From Arcobacter caeni (GTDB lineage: Bacteria > Campylobacterota > Campylobacteria > Campylobacterales > Arcobacteraceae), in assembly GCF_003063245.1 (NCBI RefSeq), contig NZ_MUXE01000001.1:124001-188000 (forward strand): a stretch of DNA of 64,000 bases, in the 5' to 3' direction. This document shows positions 39,401 through 47,604 of this stretch, piece by piece. Positions within the stretch are counted from its first letter, which is position 1. The number at the start of each line of letters is the position of its first letter. The notes beneath the pieces are model-generated. The model had not been told where the DNA came from. It did no database searches and was given only the letters and a program-made list of their open reading frames with translations. A program made the position numbers and the translations under genes.

Positions 39401-42400
39401 GTAAAATAGCAGAAGCATCTATATAAACACCAGGTGCATCTATACTTCCTTGCATCATCTCATTTGGTTCACTATAAAAATATAAATCATGACTATTTGC
39501 TGTTGCAATTGTTGCATTAAACGCATTTCCATCAGTTCTACCTGCTCTACCTATTCTTTGTAAGTAATTAGCTCCATTTGGTGGAACAGAACAAAGTACA
39601 ACAGAACTTAAATCTCCAATATCAATACCCATTTCAAGAGTTGGAGTTGCACTTAAAAGATTTGTTTTCCATGGTTCATTTTTAGCTCTTTTTATAAAAT
39701 TTGTTTCAACTTTTTCCCTATCATTTCTTGCTAGTAGTCCTGTATGTTCTTTTGGTACTATTCTTTGTAAATCTCCAAATTTATAAAGTTGTTTATAATA
39801 ACTGTTCGTTGATATTTTTGAAGAATAATTACCTTGACACTCTTTTCTAAGACACGACATCCCTAATGAAATATCATATTGTTTATTACTTACTGTTAAT
39901 TTATGTTTGCAAATATTACACTCTAACTCTTCAGTATTACTTGTTATATATAAATTATCAGGATTTAATATCCATATATTTGAACCTTTTACTTCTGATT
40001 CTAAAAGAATTTTTGCTCGAACTAATTCACCTAAGACAATTCTAAAAATCTCTTTTGTATCAGGTACTAAGATAAGATTATTTAAAAAATTTGATACTAC
40101 CCATCTATCACACCAAGTATTTTTTGACTTATTAGAAACTTTATCAAACTCTTTTATATTACCATCAGTTAAAGGATTTGGATTTCTAGAACTTGGACTA
40201 AATTTTGCCATATATAATCTTCTAGGTTTTAGCTGATTAATTTGGTAAGTTTCTCCACCAGTAGTTATATATGGCTCTAAATGTATACTTTTAATCGCAC
40301 CATTATTTTTAAGATATATTAAAAAACCTAAAATAAATTTTTCTAAATCTTTTTTGTTTATTCCTCTTAGAAGTTCTATTTCATTTTCTAATTTCACTAA
40401 AAGAGAATCTAAAATAGCTTGATAATTATCCACATACATAACAGAAGCACCACTTCTTTCAAGCGTTCTTCCAATATGAGATTTATATCCATATTCACTA
40501 TGTATCATCCAGTCAATTCTTTTATCTATTAAATCAATTAGATCTTTGGGATTATTAAGTTCATCAGTTTTAGTTAAATTATCATATTCCCTTAACCACT
40601 CCATATCTGGAGCGATTAAGGTAGATATATATACTTTATCATCATTAAATTTATTTTTCCAATAATTACTAACTGTTTTTCCAAAGTCATTTAGAGATAT
40701 TGATTCTTTAGCATTTAGATCAAAAGCTTGTTGGATTGCACTTCTTATTGTAAATTGATAACTTCTTGCTCCAAAAAAACCTGCTCTTTGTGCTGCATCT
40801 TGAACACTATCAGAAAATGCGATAAGTTTTTTATCATCATTATAGAAACTTGAAAAATTTTGACCAATTAAAACACTTGTTAAGCTAGCAGCTCTTGAAC
40901 CTAAAATTGTTAAAGCATTTTTTGCATTACAAAATGGACAATGATGATGTGATTTACCTTTACTATCAATATTATTAGATTCAAAAACTTTGATTCCACT
41001 TTGTTCATCTTCATCAATCTCAAAACCATTCTGATTGATATAATATATACTGCCCGTAATATTTTGAGGAGTCTGACTAATAGGAAAAATAAATTTGACT
41101 CTTGGGTCATTACCAAAGAATGCTTGATAAAATAAATCTAAATCATTTATAAGTTCACCTGTACCACCACTTTTTTTAACTCCACCCCATCCAGTAGCAT
41201 GACAATCCCTACAATGTAATATTGGATAATGTTTTACATCTTCTTTTGATTTTAAATCATGATCATATGTAAGTTTAGGTTCACTTTCTAATGTAGCAAC
41301 CATTCTTGCTAATTCTCTAAGCCATAATTGTACTTTTACAAATAAAAATGGTGGATAGTCTTTCCCCGTCTTTTCATTTTTAGCCCATGAAGTTAAAGCC
41401 AATAATGAATTTATCATAAGAACAAAAAATCTATCTCCTGATTTAATAGGCATACTTCTTACAAATGAATCTATTATTTCACTACGAGATTTTATCTTTC
41501 CATCAAGAGCTTTTAATAAAAGTTTAAAACAATAAAGATTTTTTAATTTTTTTCCTAATTCAACTTTAAACTCTATATCTTCAACATTTAAAGCTTCTTC
41601 ATTAAACCAAAGTTTGAATTGAGTTGCAATATAATCATTCATATTTTTATAATTTGAATAATCTAATTCTTCTATTTGATTTGGCATAGGATAAAAAATA
41701 ATATTATCATGATTATTAGCAAAAAACTCTTCAGCATTTATTCTATACTCTTTTACAATTGAGTTTTCATCAAAATTTTCATCAAATATATCACTTGCAT
41801 ATACTCTTATTGGCTCAGTACTATCTCCACCTAAAGTAGCCGATGTACCAATACAAGCAATAGAATCTTTTTTTACTTTTAGTTTGGCTCTAACTCTTCT
41901 TAAAAGTGAAGCTAAATCTGTCCCTTGAGCTCCATCAAAAGTATGTATCTCATCAACTGCTATAAATTTTAACACATTAGTATCAATATTGTATTTCCAA
42001 ATCTTTTGATCCCTTGGACGCATAAGCATAAAATCAAGCATTTTATAGTTTGTAAGAAGTATATCTGGAGGGTTATCACACAGTGTTTGCTTATCTGTAA
42101 TAACATACTCTTCACTCATACTTTTTTGGGCATTATCATCACTACTACCAATATACAAACCAACTCTTACACCATTTAGATTTGGAGTTTTTGATATAGT
42201 TTTTGCAAATCTTTTTGCTTGGTCAGTTGCAAGAGCATTCATGGGATAGATAATAATTGCTTTGATACCTTTAGTATCTTTTGTTTTAAAACAATGATTC
42301 AAAATAGGAAACATAAAAGATTCAGTTTTACCCGAACCAGTACCAGTCGCTACTAATGTTGATTTTGGATTATCATTTCCTAATCTTTGAAAAGCTAACT

Positions 42401-42638
42401 CTTGATGATAGTATGGTTTAAATCCATCATCTAAAATATCTGGGAATAAATTTTCTTCAACAACACCTTTTTTAAAAGGAAGTGAAACAGATATATAAGG
42501 ACCTTTAAAAAGTTTACTATCTTCTTCAACAAAATTTTTCATCATATCAAAAAATGCTGGAGTTGAACTAGGAAATGTTGTAGTTAAAAAGTCTTTAACT
42601 CCAGTAATAAGTTGACTTGCTAATACTGATGGTATCAT
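36492..42638 (-). CDS. 2048-aa DEAD/DEAH helicase with DUF1998 (DruE/DrmA-like)
   Basis: This very large superfamily 2 helicase has Walker A LVATGTGSGKTESF (95-107), motif II VDEIHTFDGAQGTDLASLLR (~226) and a C-terminal helicase lobe (LLSATPTLEMGIDIGDLSSV, LQRIGRAGRTDG, ~985-1050). A coiled coil (~1190-1260), a zinc ribbon (CDKCSHTQK ... CPKCG, ~1322-1345) and a DUF1998 region with DTVPGGTGYL and cysteines CDCEDGCYKC (~1595) follow. Near 1720-1770, ADFVFYP and VVFTDGFAYH resemble a Vsr/DUF559 nuclease, but the usual Glu before xDG is Phe. Druantia DruE and DISARM DrmA are the nearest relatives I know. It overlaps its neighbours by 4 and 1 bp. Confidence 0.9.
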   Translation of the reverse strand: MIPSVLASQLITGVKDFLTTTFPSSTPAFFDMMKNFVEEDSKLFKGPYISVSLPFKKGVVEENLFPDILDDGFKPYYHQELAFQRLGNDNPKSTLVATGTGSGKTESFMFPILNHCFKTKDTKGIKAIIIYPMNALATDQAKRFAKTISKTPNLNGVRVGLYIGSSDDNAQKSMSEEYVITDKQTLCDNPPDILLTNYKMLDFMLMRPRDQKIWKYNIDTNVLKFIAVDEIHTFDGAQGTDLASLLRRVRAKLKVKKDSIACIGTSATLGGDSTEPIRVYASDIFDENFDENSIVKEYRINAEEFFANNHDNIIFYPMPNQIEELDYSNYKNMNDYIATQFKLWFNEEALNVEDIEFKVELGKKLKNLYCFKLLLKALDGKIKSRSEIIDSFVRSMPIKSGDRFFVLMINSLLALTSWAKNEKTGKDYPPFLFVKVQLWLRELARMVATLESEPKLTYDHDLKSKEDVKHYPILHCRDCHATGWGGVKKSGGTGELINDLDLFYQAFFGNDPRVKFIFPISQTPQNITGSIYYINQNGFEIDEDEQSGIKVFESNNIDSKGKSHHHCPFCNAKNALTILGSRAASLTSVLIGQNFSSFYNDDKKLIAFSDSVQDAAQRAGFFGARSYQFTIRSAIQQAFDLNAKESISLNDFGKTVSNYWKNKFNDDKVYISTLIAPDMEWLREYDNLTKTDELNNPKDLIDLIDKRIDWMIHSEYGYKSHIGRTLERSGASVMYVDNYQAILDSLLVKLENEIELLRGINKKDLEKFILGFLIYLKNNGAIKSIHLEPYITTGGETYQINQLKPRRLYMAKFSPSSRNPNPLTDGNIKEFDKVSNKSKNTWCDRWVVSNFLNNLILVPDTKEIFRIVLGELVRAKILLESEVKGSNIWILNPDNLYITSNTEELECNICKHKLTVSNKQYDISLGMSCLRKECQGNYSSKISTNSYYKQLYKFGDLQRIVPKEHTGLLARNDREKVETNFIKRAKNEPWKTNLLSATPTLEMGIDIGDLSSVVLCSVPPNGANYLQRIGRAGRTDGNAFNATIATANSHDLYFYSEPNEMMQGSIDAPGVYIDASAILQRQFLAFCIDNWVSSENIEQKDFPHKLHLVLTNIKNANVTAFPYTLFKYIETKIDALLEDFFCLYGTKLHGSSKEKLIAFAKRNSEESGLVIIILEKLEQINQEQINMKNQLSALKKKIKEFENAEAKNQDHDENLAKIKSEYEGLRRILLNLKRKLTFEFFADEGLLPNYAFPESGVVLKSVIYRKKDSVSDDNGKKYDIFTYEYERAGSSAISEFAPNNSFYAGGRKVNIDQIDPNTISEVETWRFCDKCSHTQKVGSEEIAICPKCGSEQFADEGQKKEILRLTQVMATSDDKSSRIKDDSDSREIKFYNKQLLINFDKKNIEDAYAIKSDDSAFGFEFIKKVNFKEINFGETTLVGNDISIAGKSVPRSGFVICKHCGKVQFGKPTDDIFKGENHSFICEIEDRKDAKNYFESLYLFREFDSEAIRLLLPITNLDIDDEKLHSLIASIHIGLKLYFKGSVDHLKVGIYDEVDNVNESSKRYLVLYDTVPGGTGYLKQLIIDKNPLFEVLELANTKITSCDCEDGCYKCLYAYKNNFDRPLISKNKAKYIIENILKEKNTIERIESISDISQDGLSESMLEELFLSKIKNVTSTFKKDMVRGRSGYIVEFDNKYKYDLLQQVSLDLKDNVSIYSKADFVFYPKNPKLKPIVVFTDGFAYHERRVDIDTAQRLAIAKSGKFIVWSLTWEDVNKFDKSKPNYLFENYLNHQELNLTITEKYFKEYKRYLNQTSFELLVELFKEEDYSNFEKFSLGIIAGYLKIPLELKSFIDFIPSSLKDNFDSVTKYFGQIIQKNQVALLSIANFEDLKQNNLEQTIFIININDNQEFEFTSWAGVLRIYNLMQFSKNSLFVTNKGLENELYDEINLFPNISKNLSHEWETIYDDVIDNEVKKFIKDLSIINQMPIPNVGEELVNNEGITVAEAELLWEEYSIALVLEETDLNIDGIKIFTLTKLNELKNELLERIS

Positions 42639-44350
42639 TTGTTTTCCTCATAATAGGTATTTTTGCCACTTCCTAATTTATTAATCAATCTTTTATCAAC
42701 CATTTTTCTAAGAATCTCTACAGATCTACTATCTTTGAGATTAAGAAGTCGCTTAACTTCTGAAGTTGTGATTTTATTATTCTCTTTCAAATAATCCAAA
42801 ATTACTATTTCTTGTTCCAACGGTTTTCCAACGGTTTCCAACGGTTTTCCAACGGTGGCATTAAAATCTTTGTTGATATAATACTTCATTCCTCTGCCAA
42901 TACCATCTGAAATAAGTAATTGTTTATCTACGAGTTTTCTAAGTATTTTTGATGTATCAGCTGGATGAATAGCCCCAATATCTGATAATCGTATATTTGA
43001 GATTTCATTTTCTACGAATGCTAATATTAAAGCTAATCTTTCATTTTTATCAAGATTTACATAATCTTTATCAAATAACTCTTCAAGAGAATCTTGTATC
43101 TCTTTTGGAAAAAGTGAGATGGTAGGCATAAAAAGCATTGTTGTTTCTAATTGCGTGTTTTCTTCAAGATATGGATATTGCCAATGTTGCTCCATCCAAG
43201 CTCTAAGCATCTTTGGAAAACCTGAACCTGCTTGTTCTCCCATACCAATATATTGAAACATTTTTTGTAAAGTTTTGTTTCTACAGTCACTATGTCCACC
43301 TTTAAAAGCATCCTCTTTTGATACTCTTAATAATCCTGGATTTCTAAAACTAAAACCTTTTGGATGTTTTACAACTTGAATTCCAATTCTTCCATTATAA
43401 TTTGCATGAATAAGTGTGTTTATTAGAGCTTCTCTTATTGCTTCATGGATATTTGACTCATCAATTCTTTGAAATGAATCTTTTAGTTTAAATGGCACTT
43501 TTAATTCAGATGTTAGTTTTCTATAAACCTTTTGACTAAACTCAAAAAGATTACCACTCCAAGTTCCATCTGTTGTAATTCTATCTACCCATCTATCTTC
43601 AGGATTTTCTGTTTGTTCTTGATAATCCACTAAATAATTAGGAACTCCATCAAGTATAGATCTAAATTTACCAAACATCAAAAGTCCTGCAAGTGTTAAA
43701 CCCTCTATATTATCTTTTCTATCTTTTTTATATCCACCAAGTTGGATTAAAAACTCTTTATCATCAAGTTCTATCCATGGATGATTTAGTTTTGTTGATT
43801 TATAAATATTTCTATATGCTTTTAAGCTATCCATATCTATATCTTCCATAGTAAATCCTTCTATTATAGAAGTATCATTTGATTCATTTACTGCATCTGC
43901 TAAAAAATGTTTTACTATATCTTCATCTGCTTTGATGTCAGAATCATGGTATCTTAGATATGTTCCAGTTAGAGGATTTTGACCAATATATATTGGTTTT
44001 ATAGTTCGTGATACTCGTGGAATATTTATAAGAATTAAATCTTTTTCTTGACAATTTATAACTTGTAAATCAGCATCATTTAGTATATTTTTATTTACTT
44101 TTTGAGGATTATTAATCGTAGTCCAAAAATCTTTTTGAACTCTATCAATATCATTGATACCTAAAAACTCTAAACTACCATCTTTTAGCTCTTTTGCACC
44201 AAGTAAAATTTTACCACCATCAGTATTCGCCATGGCACTATAACTTTCCCAAAGGTCTTTTGGAATTTCACCATTACCATTTTGACCTTGAGCTGATTTT
44301 GCTTCAAATTGGTAGTTTTCTCTGAGTTCTGTTAGCTCTTCACAAGTCAT
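42635..44350 (-). CDS. AlbA_2/Schlafen-type ATP-binding transcriptional regulator-like protein
   Basis: The 571-aa protein begins with an AlbA_2 (Schlafen-like) domain (YQFEAKSAQGQNGNGEIPKD, then SYSAMANTDGGKILLGAKE). A GHKL-like ATPase region follows (IHEAIREALINTLIHANY, GFSFRNPGLLRVSKEDAFKG, MGEQAGSGFPKMLRAW), as in COG2865 proteins. Winged-helix segments lie at the C-terminus. A heptad VGKPLET-like repeat separates two of these and is encoded by tandem 21-bp DNA repeats. Such proteins recur in defence islands, often as regulators or nucleases; which one here is unknown. It starts directly after the dprA-like stop and overlaps the large helicase by 4 bp. Confidence 0.8.
   Translation of the reverse strand: MTCEELTELRENYQFEAKSAQGQNGNGEIPKDLWESYSAMANTDGGKILLGAKELKDGSLEFLGINDIDRVQKDFWTTINNPQKVNKNILNDADLQVINCQEKDLILINIPRVSRTIKPIYIGQNPLTGTYLRYHDSDIKADEDIVKHFLADAVNESNDTSIIEGFTMEDIDMDSLKAYRNIYKSTKLNHPWIELDDKEFLIQLGGYKKDRKDNIEGLTLAGLLMFGKFRSILDGVPNYLVDYQEQTENPEDRWVDRITTDGTWSGNLFEFSQKVYRKLTSELKVPFKLKDSFQRIDESNIHEAIREALINTLIHANYNGRIGIQVVKHPKGFSFRNPGLLRVSKEDAFKGGHSDCRNKTLQKMFQYIGMGEQAGSGFPKMLRAWMEQHWQYPYLEENTQLETTMLFMPTISLFPKEIQDSLEELFDKDYVNLDKNERLALILAFVENEISNIRLSDIGAIHPADTSKILRKLVDKQLLISDGIGRGMKYYINKDFNATVGKPLETVGKPLEQEIVILDYLKENNKITTSEVKRLLNLKDSRSVEILRKMVDKRLINKLGSGKNTYYEENK
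42817..42855. repeat. tandem CCAACGG repeats inside the AlbA-type gene
   Basis: The heptamer CCAACGG starts at 42817, 42828, 42838 and 42849, with spacings of 11, 10 and 11 bp and T-runs between. Two full 21-bp units encode two VGKPLE(T/Q) heptapeptides in a linker. A change by 21 bp keeps the frame; a change by 10 or 11 bp breaks it. Confidence 0.9.
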
Positions 44351-45517
44351 TTATTCATCTCCAAAAAGTCCTGGTAATTTTGCAACTTTACTAAATTTCA
44401 AAGGTTTATTATTATGTTTTTCAATATCACCTAATTCTAATAATGAATCTAATATTTTTTTAACATCTTTTTGAGTTTCTTCAAGTAATTCGGAGATTTC
44501 TTTGATTGTAAGTTTCTGATCTTCTATTAAATCTAAGATTCTTTTATCGAGAGGTGTATCTTCTTTTTTAACAATTTCTAAATTTATTACTTGTTCTTCT
44601 TTCTTAAATAAAAAATCTAAAGATTTAATTGTTAATAAATTTTCAATAAGTTGATTACCACCCATATCAATTAATTTTTGATTTCCAGCATTTTTATCAT
44701 CACATTTTTTAACGAAAAGATTAACCCATGAGTTTTTTAAGTTCTCTTTTGCACCTTCCCAAGTTCCACCTTTTAATCCAGAATGAACAACAATAGATGA
44801 CTCAGATAATGTATATATATATTTATTTCTTCCCATTGCATTACCAGCATTAAATCTAGCTTCAGGATAATAAGGACTAATAAGAACTAAATTATCAGAC
44901 ATTATTGCATCTCTATATTTTTTTGATAAAACTTTTTGCATTAAACTATCAGCAACAACACCTATAGTTGTCCCTTGAGCATTAATTGAACCAAGCATTG
45001 AGGATTCATCAATTCCTCTAGCTCCACCAGATACAACACTGTATCCACTATAAGCCAATTTTTCTCCTAATTTAAAAGAGAACTCTAAATCATTTGAAGA
45101 AGCATCTCTTGAACCAATTATTGCTACACCTAGTGTATTTAATATCTTTTTATTTCCAGATCCATAAAGAATAGGTGGAGCTTTATGTCCTAATCTACTT
45201 TTTAATTTTTTAGGATATTCAGAATCTGCTCTAGTTATAACCCATATACCACTATTTTGCCATTTATGAAGATTAATCGCCATTGCATTACCTCTATTAA
45301 GTAATGAGATTAATCTTTCTTTAGTTATTTTTATGTCATTCCAATTATTTAAAATATCAAGAACATCAAATTCTAAAAGATATGAAGGTTTCATATTATT
45401 TTCTAATAACCAAGATGCAAATTTTGAATATTCAGTTATTGTAAGAGGTTTATCATCTTTATTAAAATAGGCAGTTAATAAAATAATTGCTTGTGAATTT
45501 AAACTTATTTCATTCAT
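44351..45517 (-). CDS. DprA/Smf-like protein
   Basis: The start is the ATG at 45517, which shares its A with the TAA stop of the RecQ-like gene and has AGGAAA 8 nt upstream. The 388-aa product has the DprA Rossmann domain: ITRADSEYPKKLKSRL, VAIIGSRDASSND (135-137), VVSGGARGIDESSMLGSINA (161-180), and GLKGGTWEGAKENL. A winged-helix tail follows (ILDLIEDQKLTIKEISELLE). True DprA loads RecA on incoming single strands. This copy sits in a defence-type cluster, so a SLOG-like nucleotide or DNA-end sensing role is also possible. Confidence 0.85.
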   Translation of the reverse strand: MNEISLNSQAIILLTAYFNKDDKPLTITEYSKFASWLLENNMKPSYLLEFDVLDILNNWNDIKITKERLISLLNRGNAMAINLHKWQNSGIWVITRADSEYPKKLKSRLGHKAPPILYGSGNKKILNTLGVAIIGSRDASSNDLEFSFKLGEKLAYSGYSVVSGGARGIDESSMLGSINAQGTTIGVVADSLMQKVLSKKYRDAIMSDNLVLISPYYPEARFNAGNAMGRNKYIYTLSESSIVVHSGLKGGTWEGAKENLKNSWVNLFVKKCDDKNAGNQKLIDMGGNQLIENLLTIKSLDFLFKKEEQVINLEIVKKEDTPLDKRILDLIEDQKLTIKEISELLEETQKDVKKILDSLLELGDIEKHNNKPLKFSKVAKLPGLFGDE

Positions 45518-47604
45518 TACATTTTTCCTGTAGTTGATAATGAGGCTGGAAAAATATTTCCAGAACCCTTTCGTTTTAATAATGCAGATATTACTGTAAC
45601 CGTCCATCCAGAATCAATTACATCATCAATCAATAATACTGCCCCACTAGGTATTTTATCTATTATATCAAATACTCCATCAAGATTCTTCGCTTGATGA
45701 TATGAATTATTCATCATTTTTTGAGGCTGATTATGTCTTATTTTTTTAACAGCTTCAATAAAAGGTAAATTAAGTTTTTTAGCTACTTTATTTGCAAAAT
45801 TAGGCACTAATGTTATATGATTTAATGAAGGAACACAAGTTACCCACGCAGGAGAAGGAATAGGATTCCAATTTTTAATCATTTCTACAAAAGCATCAAC
45901 CAGTTGATCGGAAAATTCACCATAATGTTTATTATTAGCTACAACTCTGCCCCAACCTGAATCTTCCCATCGTGAAAGTATTCGTCCTTCGTCTGCCCTT
46001 AATTCTTCTTTTATATTACCTCTAATTCCATATATTAACAAAGCATCTGGCTTTACTTGTTTTTTAGGGCTAAATACAATATCGCTTTTTTTAAGAAAAT
46101 CTGCTGCTTTTAAACCATTTTCATGAGAAAATTCCCCGCTTAAGGCCATAACACAATTTCCACATTTACCACAAGCTTGAGGATATGGGTCGTTTAAAGC
46201 TTTTTGTAAAAACATCATAAGACACTCATTTGTATCTAAATATTTTTGCATTTCTTCCCACTCAGATAATCTTATATTCAAGATAGCTTGAACTTTTTCT
46301 TTATTATAAACATACTTATTTGGTGTTCTATTCCATTTATTCCCAATTTTAACAACTGGGGCTGGCGATTCTACATTAAGATATTTTAATGTTTTTTCAA
46401 CTTCACCTTGAGTTATATTTAATTCTTTTTGTAATTCAATTATTGATAATCCATTACTTTTTTCCAGTTGGTTTAAAACTATATTAATATTTTCTTCTTT
46501 AGGGAAAGATGAGCCTCTAAAGAAATCATGTATATTATCATCTTCGTGACCACTGAGCAAAACCCCATAAGCTTCATCTATACCACGACCTGCTCGACCA
46601 ACTTGTTGATAATAACTAATAATAGAGCCAGGTGCTTGATAATGGACTACAAACCCTAAATCACTTTTATCAAATCCCATACCAAGGGCAGAAGTTGCAA
46701 CTAAAACTTTTATTTTATTTTCTAAAAGCTGATTTTCTAGAAATACCCTATATTCATCGCCATTTGCAAAAGAATCATCTTCAACTCCACTGTAATATGC
46801 ACTTGAATTTATACCATTTTGATTTAGCCATTGTGATACAACTCTTGCATCTCTTTGTGTTAAAACATACACTATTCCAGAACCGTTAAAAGTTGGGATA
46901 TGTTCAATTAACCATGCTAATCTATGAGAAGGTTCAGGTAATCTAATAGTATGAAGTGATAAACTTTCTCTTCTAAGATTCCCCCTAATCGTTATAAGAC
47001 CATTTATTTGATTCTCAATATCTGTGATTACTCTATCATTCGCTGTTGCTGTTGTTGCAAGGATAGGAGTATTTGAAGGTATTTGTCTTAATATACTTGT
47101 AATTCTTTTATAATCAGGTCTAAAGTCATGTCCCCAATCACTAATACAGTGCGCTTCATCTATTACAAAAAGTCCTATTTTGCTTGCAATAGGTTCTATT
47201 ACATCATGCATAAAGCTTTCGTTAGCTAATCTTTCAGGAGACACCAAAAGAGCATCAACCTTATTTTGTAAAATTTGATATTTAATGATATTCCAATCAT
47301 AAGTATTTGAAGAATTAATAGTTACTACATTAAGTCCAAGTTTTTTAGCAGAATCTATCTGATTTCGCATAAGCGCTAAAAGAGGAGATATTATAATTGT
47401 TAATCCATAACCCTCTTCTCTTAAGTATTTTGTAGCAATAAAATAAACAATACTTTTACCCCATCCTGTTTTCTGAACAACAAGAACTTTTTTTCTTTGA
47501 TTTACAACACTATCAATTGCTTTAAACTGATCTTCTTTAAAATCTACACTTTGATTTTGTAAAGAATCTTTTAAATATTGCTGAGCTTTTTCTTTAGTTA
47601 ACAT
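45517..47604 (-). CDS. RecQ-family helicase fused to phosphoribosyltransferase-like domain
   Basis: I place the start at ATG 47604 ([13 protein letters not shown]), because AAAGGAAA lies 7 nt upstream; this gives 695 aa. The RecQ part has Walker [13 protein letters not shown] (44-51), DEAH box [20 protein letters not shown], the [20 protein letters not shown] motif and a zinc region (CLMMF ... CGKCGNC). The final ~150 residues are a ComF-like phosphoribosyltransferase, with the PRPP loop [20 protein letters not shown] near 656-670. The fusion places a nucleotide-binding module on a DNA-unwinding enzyme. It overlaps the methyltransferase gene by 11 bp and the DprA-like gene by 1 bp. Confidence 0.9.
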   Translation of the reverse strand: MLTKEKAQQYLKDSLQNQSVDFKEDQFKAIDSVVNQRKKVLVVQKTGWGKSIVYFIATKYLREEGYGLTIIISPLLALMRNQIDSAKKLGLNVVTINSSNTYDWNIIKYQILQNKVDALLVSPERLANESFMHDVIEPIASKIGLFVIDEAHCISDWGHDFRPDYKRITSILRQIPSNTPILATTATANDRVITDIENQINGLITIRGNLRRESLSLHTIRLPEPSHRLAWLIEHIPTFNGSGIVYVLTQRDARVVSQWLNQNGINSSAYYSGVEDDSFANGDEYRVFLENQLLENKIKVLVATSALGMGFDKSDLGFVVHYQAPGSIISYYQQVGRAGRGIDEAYGVLLSGHEDDNIHDFFRGSSFPKEENINIVLNQLEKSNGLSIIELQKELNITQGEVEKTLKYLNVESPAPVVKIGNKWNRTPNKYVYNKEKVQAILNIRLSEWEEMQKYLDTNECLMMFLQKALNDPYPQACGKCGNCVMALSGEFSHENGLKAADFLKKSDIVFSPKKQVKPDALLIYGIRGNIKEELRADEGRILSRWEDSGWGRVVANNKHYGEFSDQLVDAFVEMIKNWNPIPSPAWVTCVPSLNHITLVPNFANKVAKKLNLPFIEAVKKIRHNQPQKMMNNSYHQAKNLDGVFDIIDKIPSGAVLLIDDVIDSGWTVTVISALLKRKGSGNIFPASLSTTGKM

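Noticed and set aside
42817-42855. CRISPR-like repeats in the AlbA-type gene
   Set aside because: Units are 10-11 bp without spacers and lie in frame in a coding region.
45518-45607. Longer start of the DprA-like gene
   Set aside because: It would overlap the RecQ-phosphoribosyltransferase end by 90 bp; ATG at 45517 shares TAATG with the stop and has a ribosome binding site.
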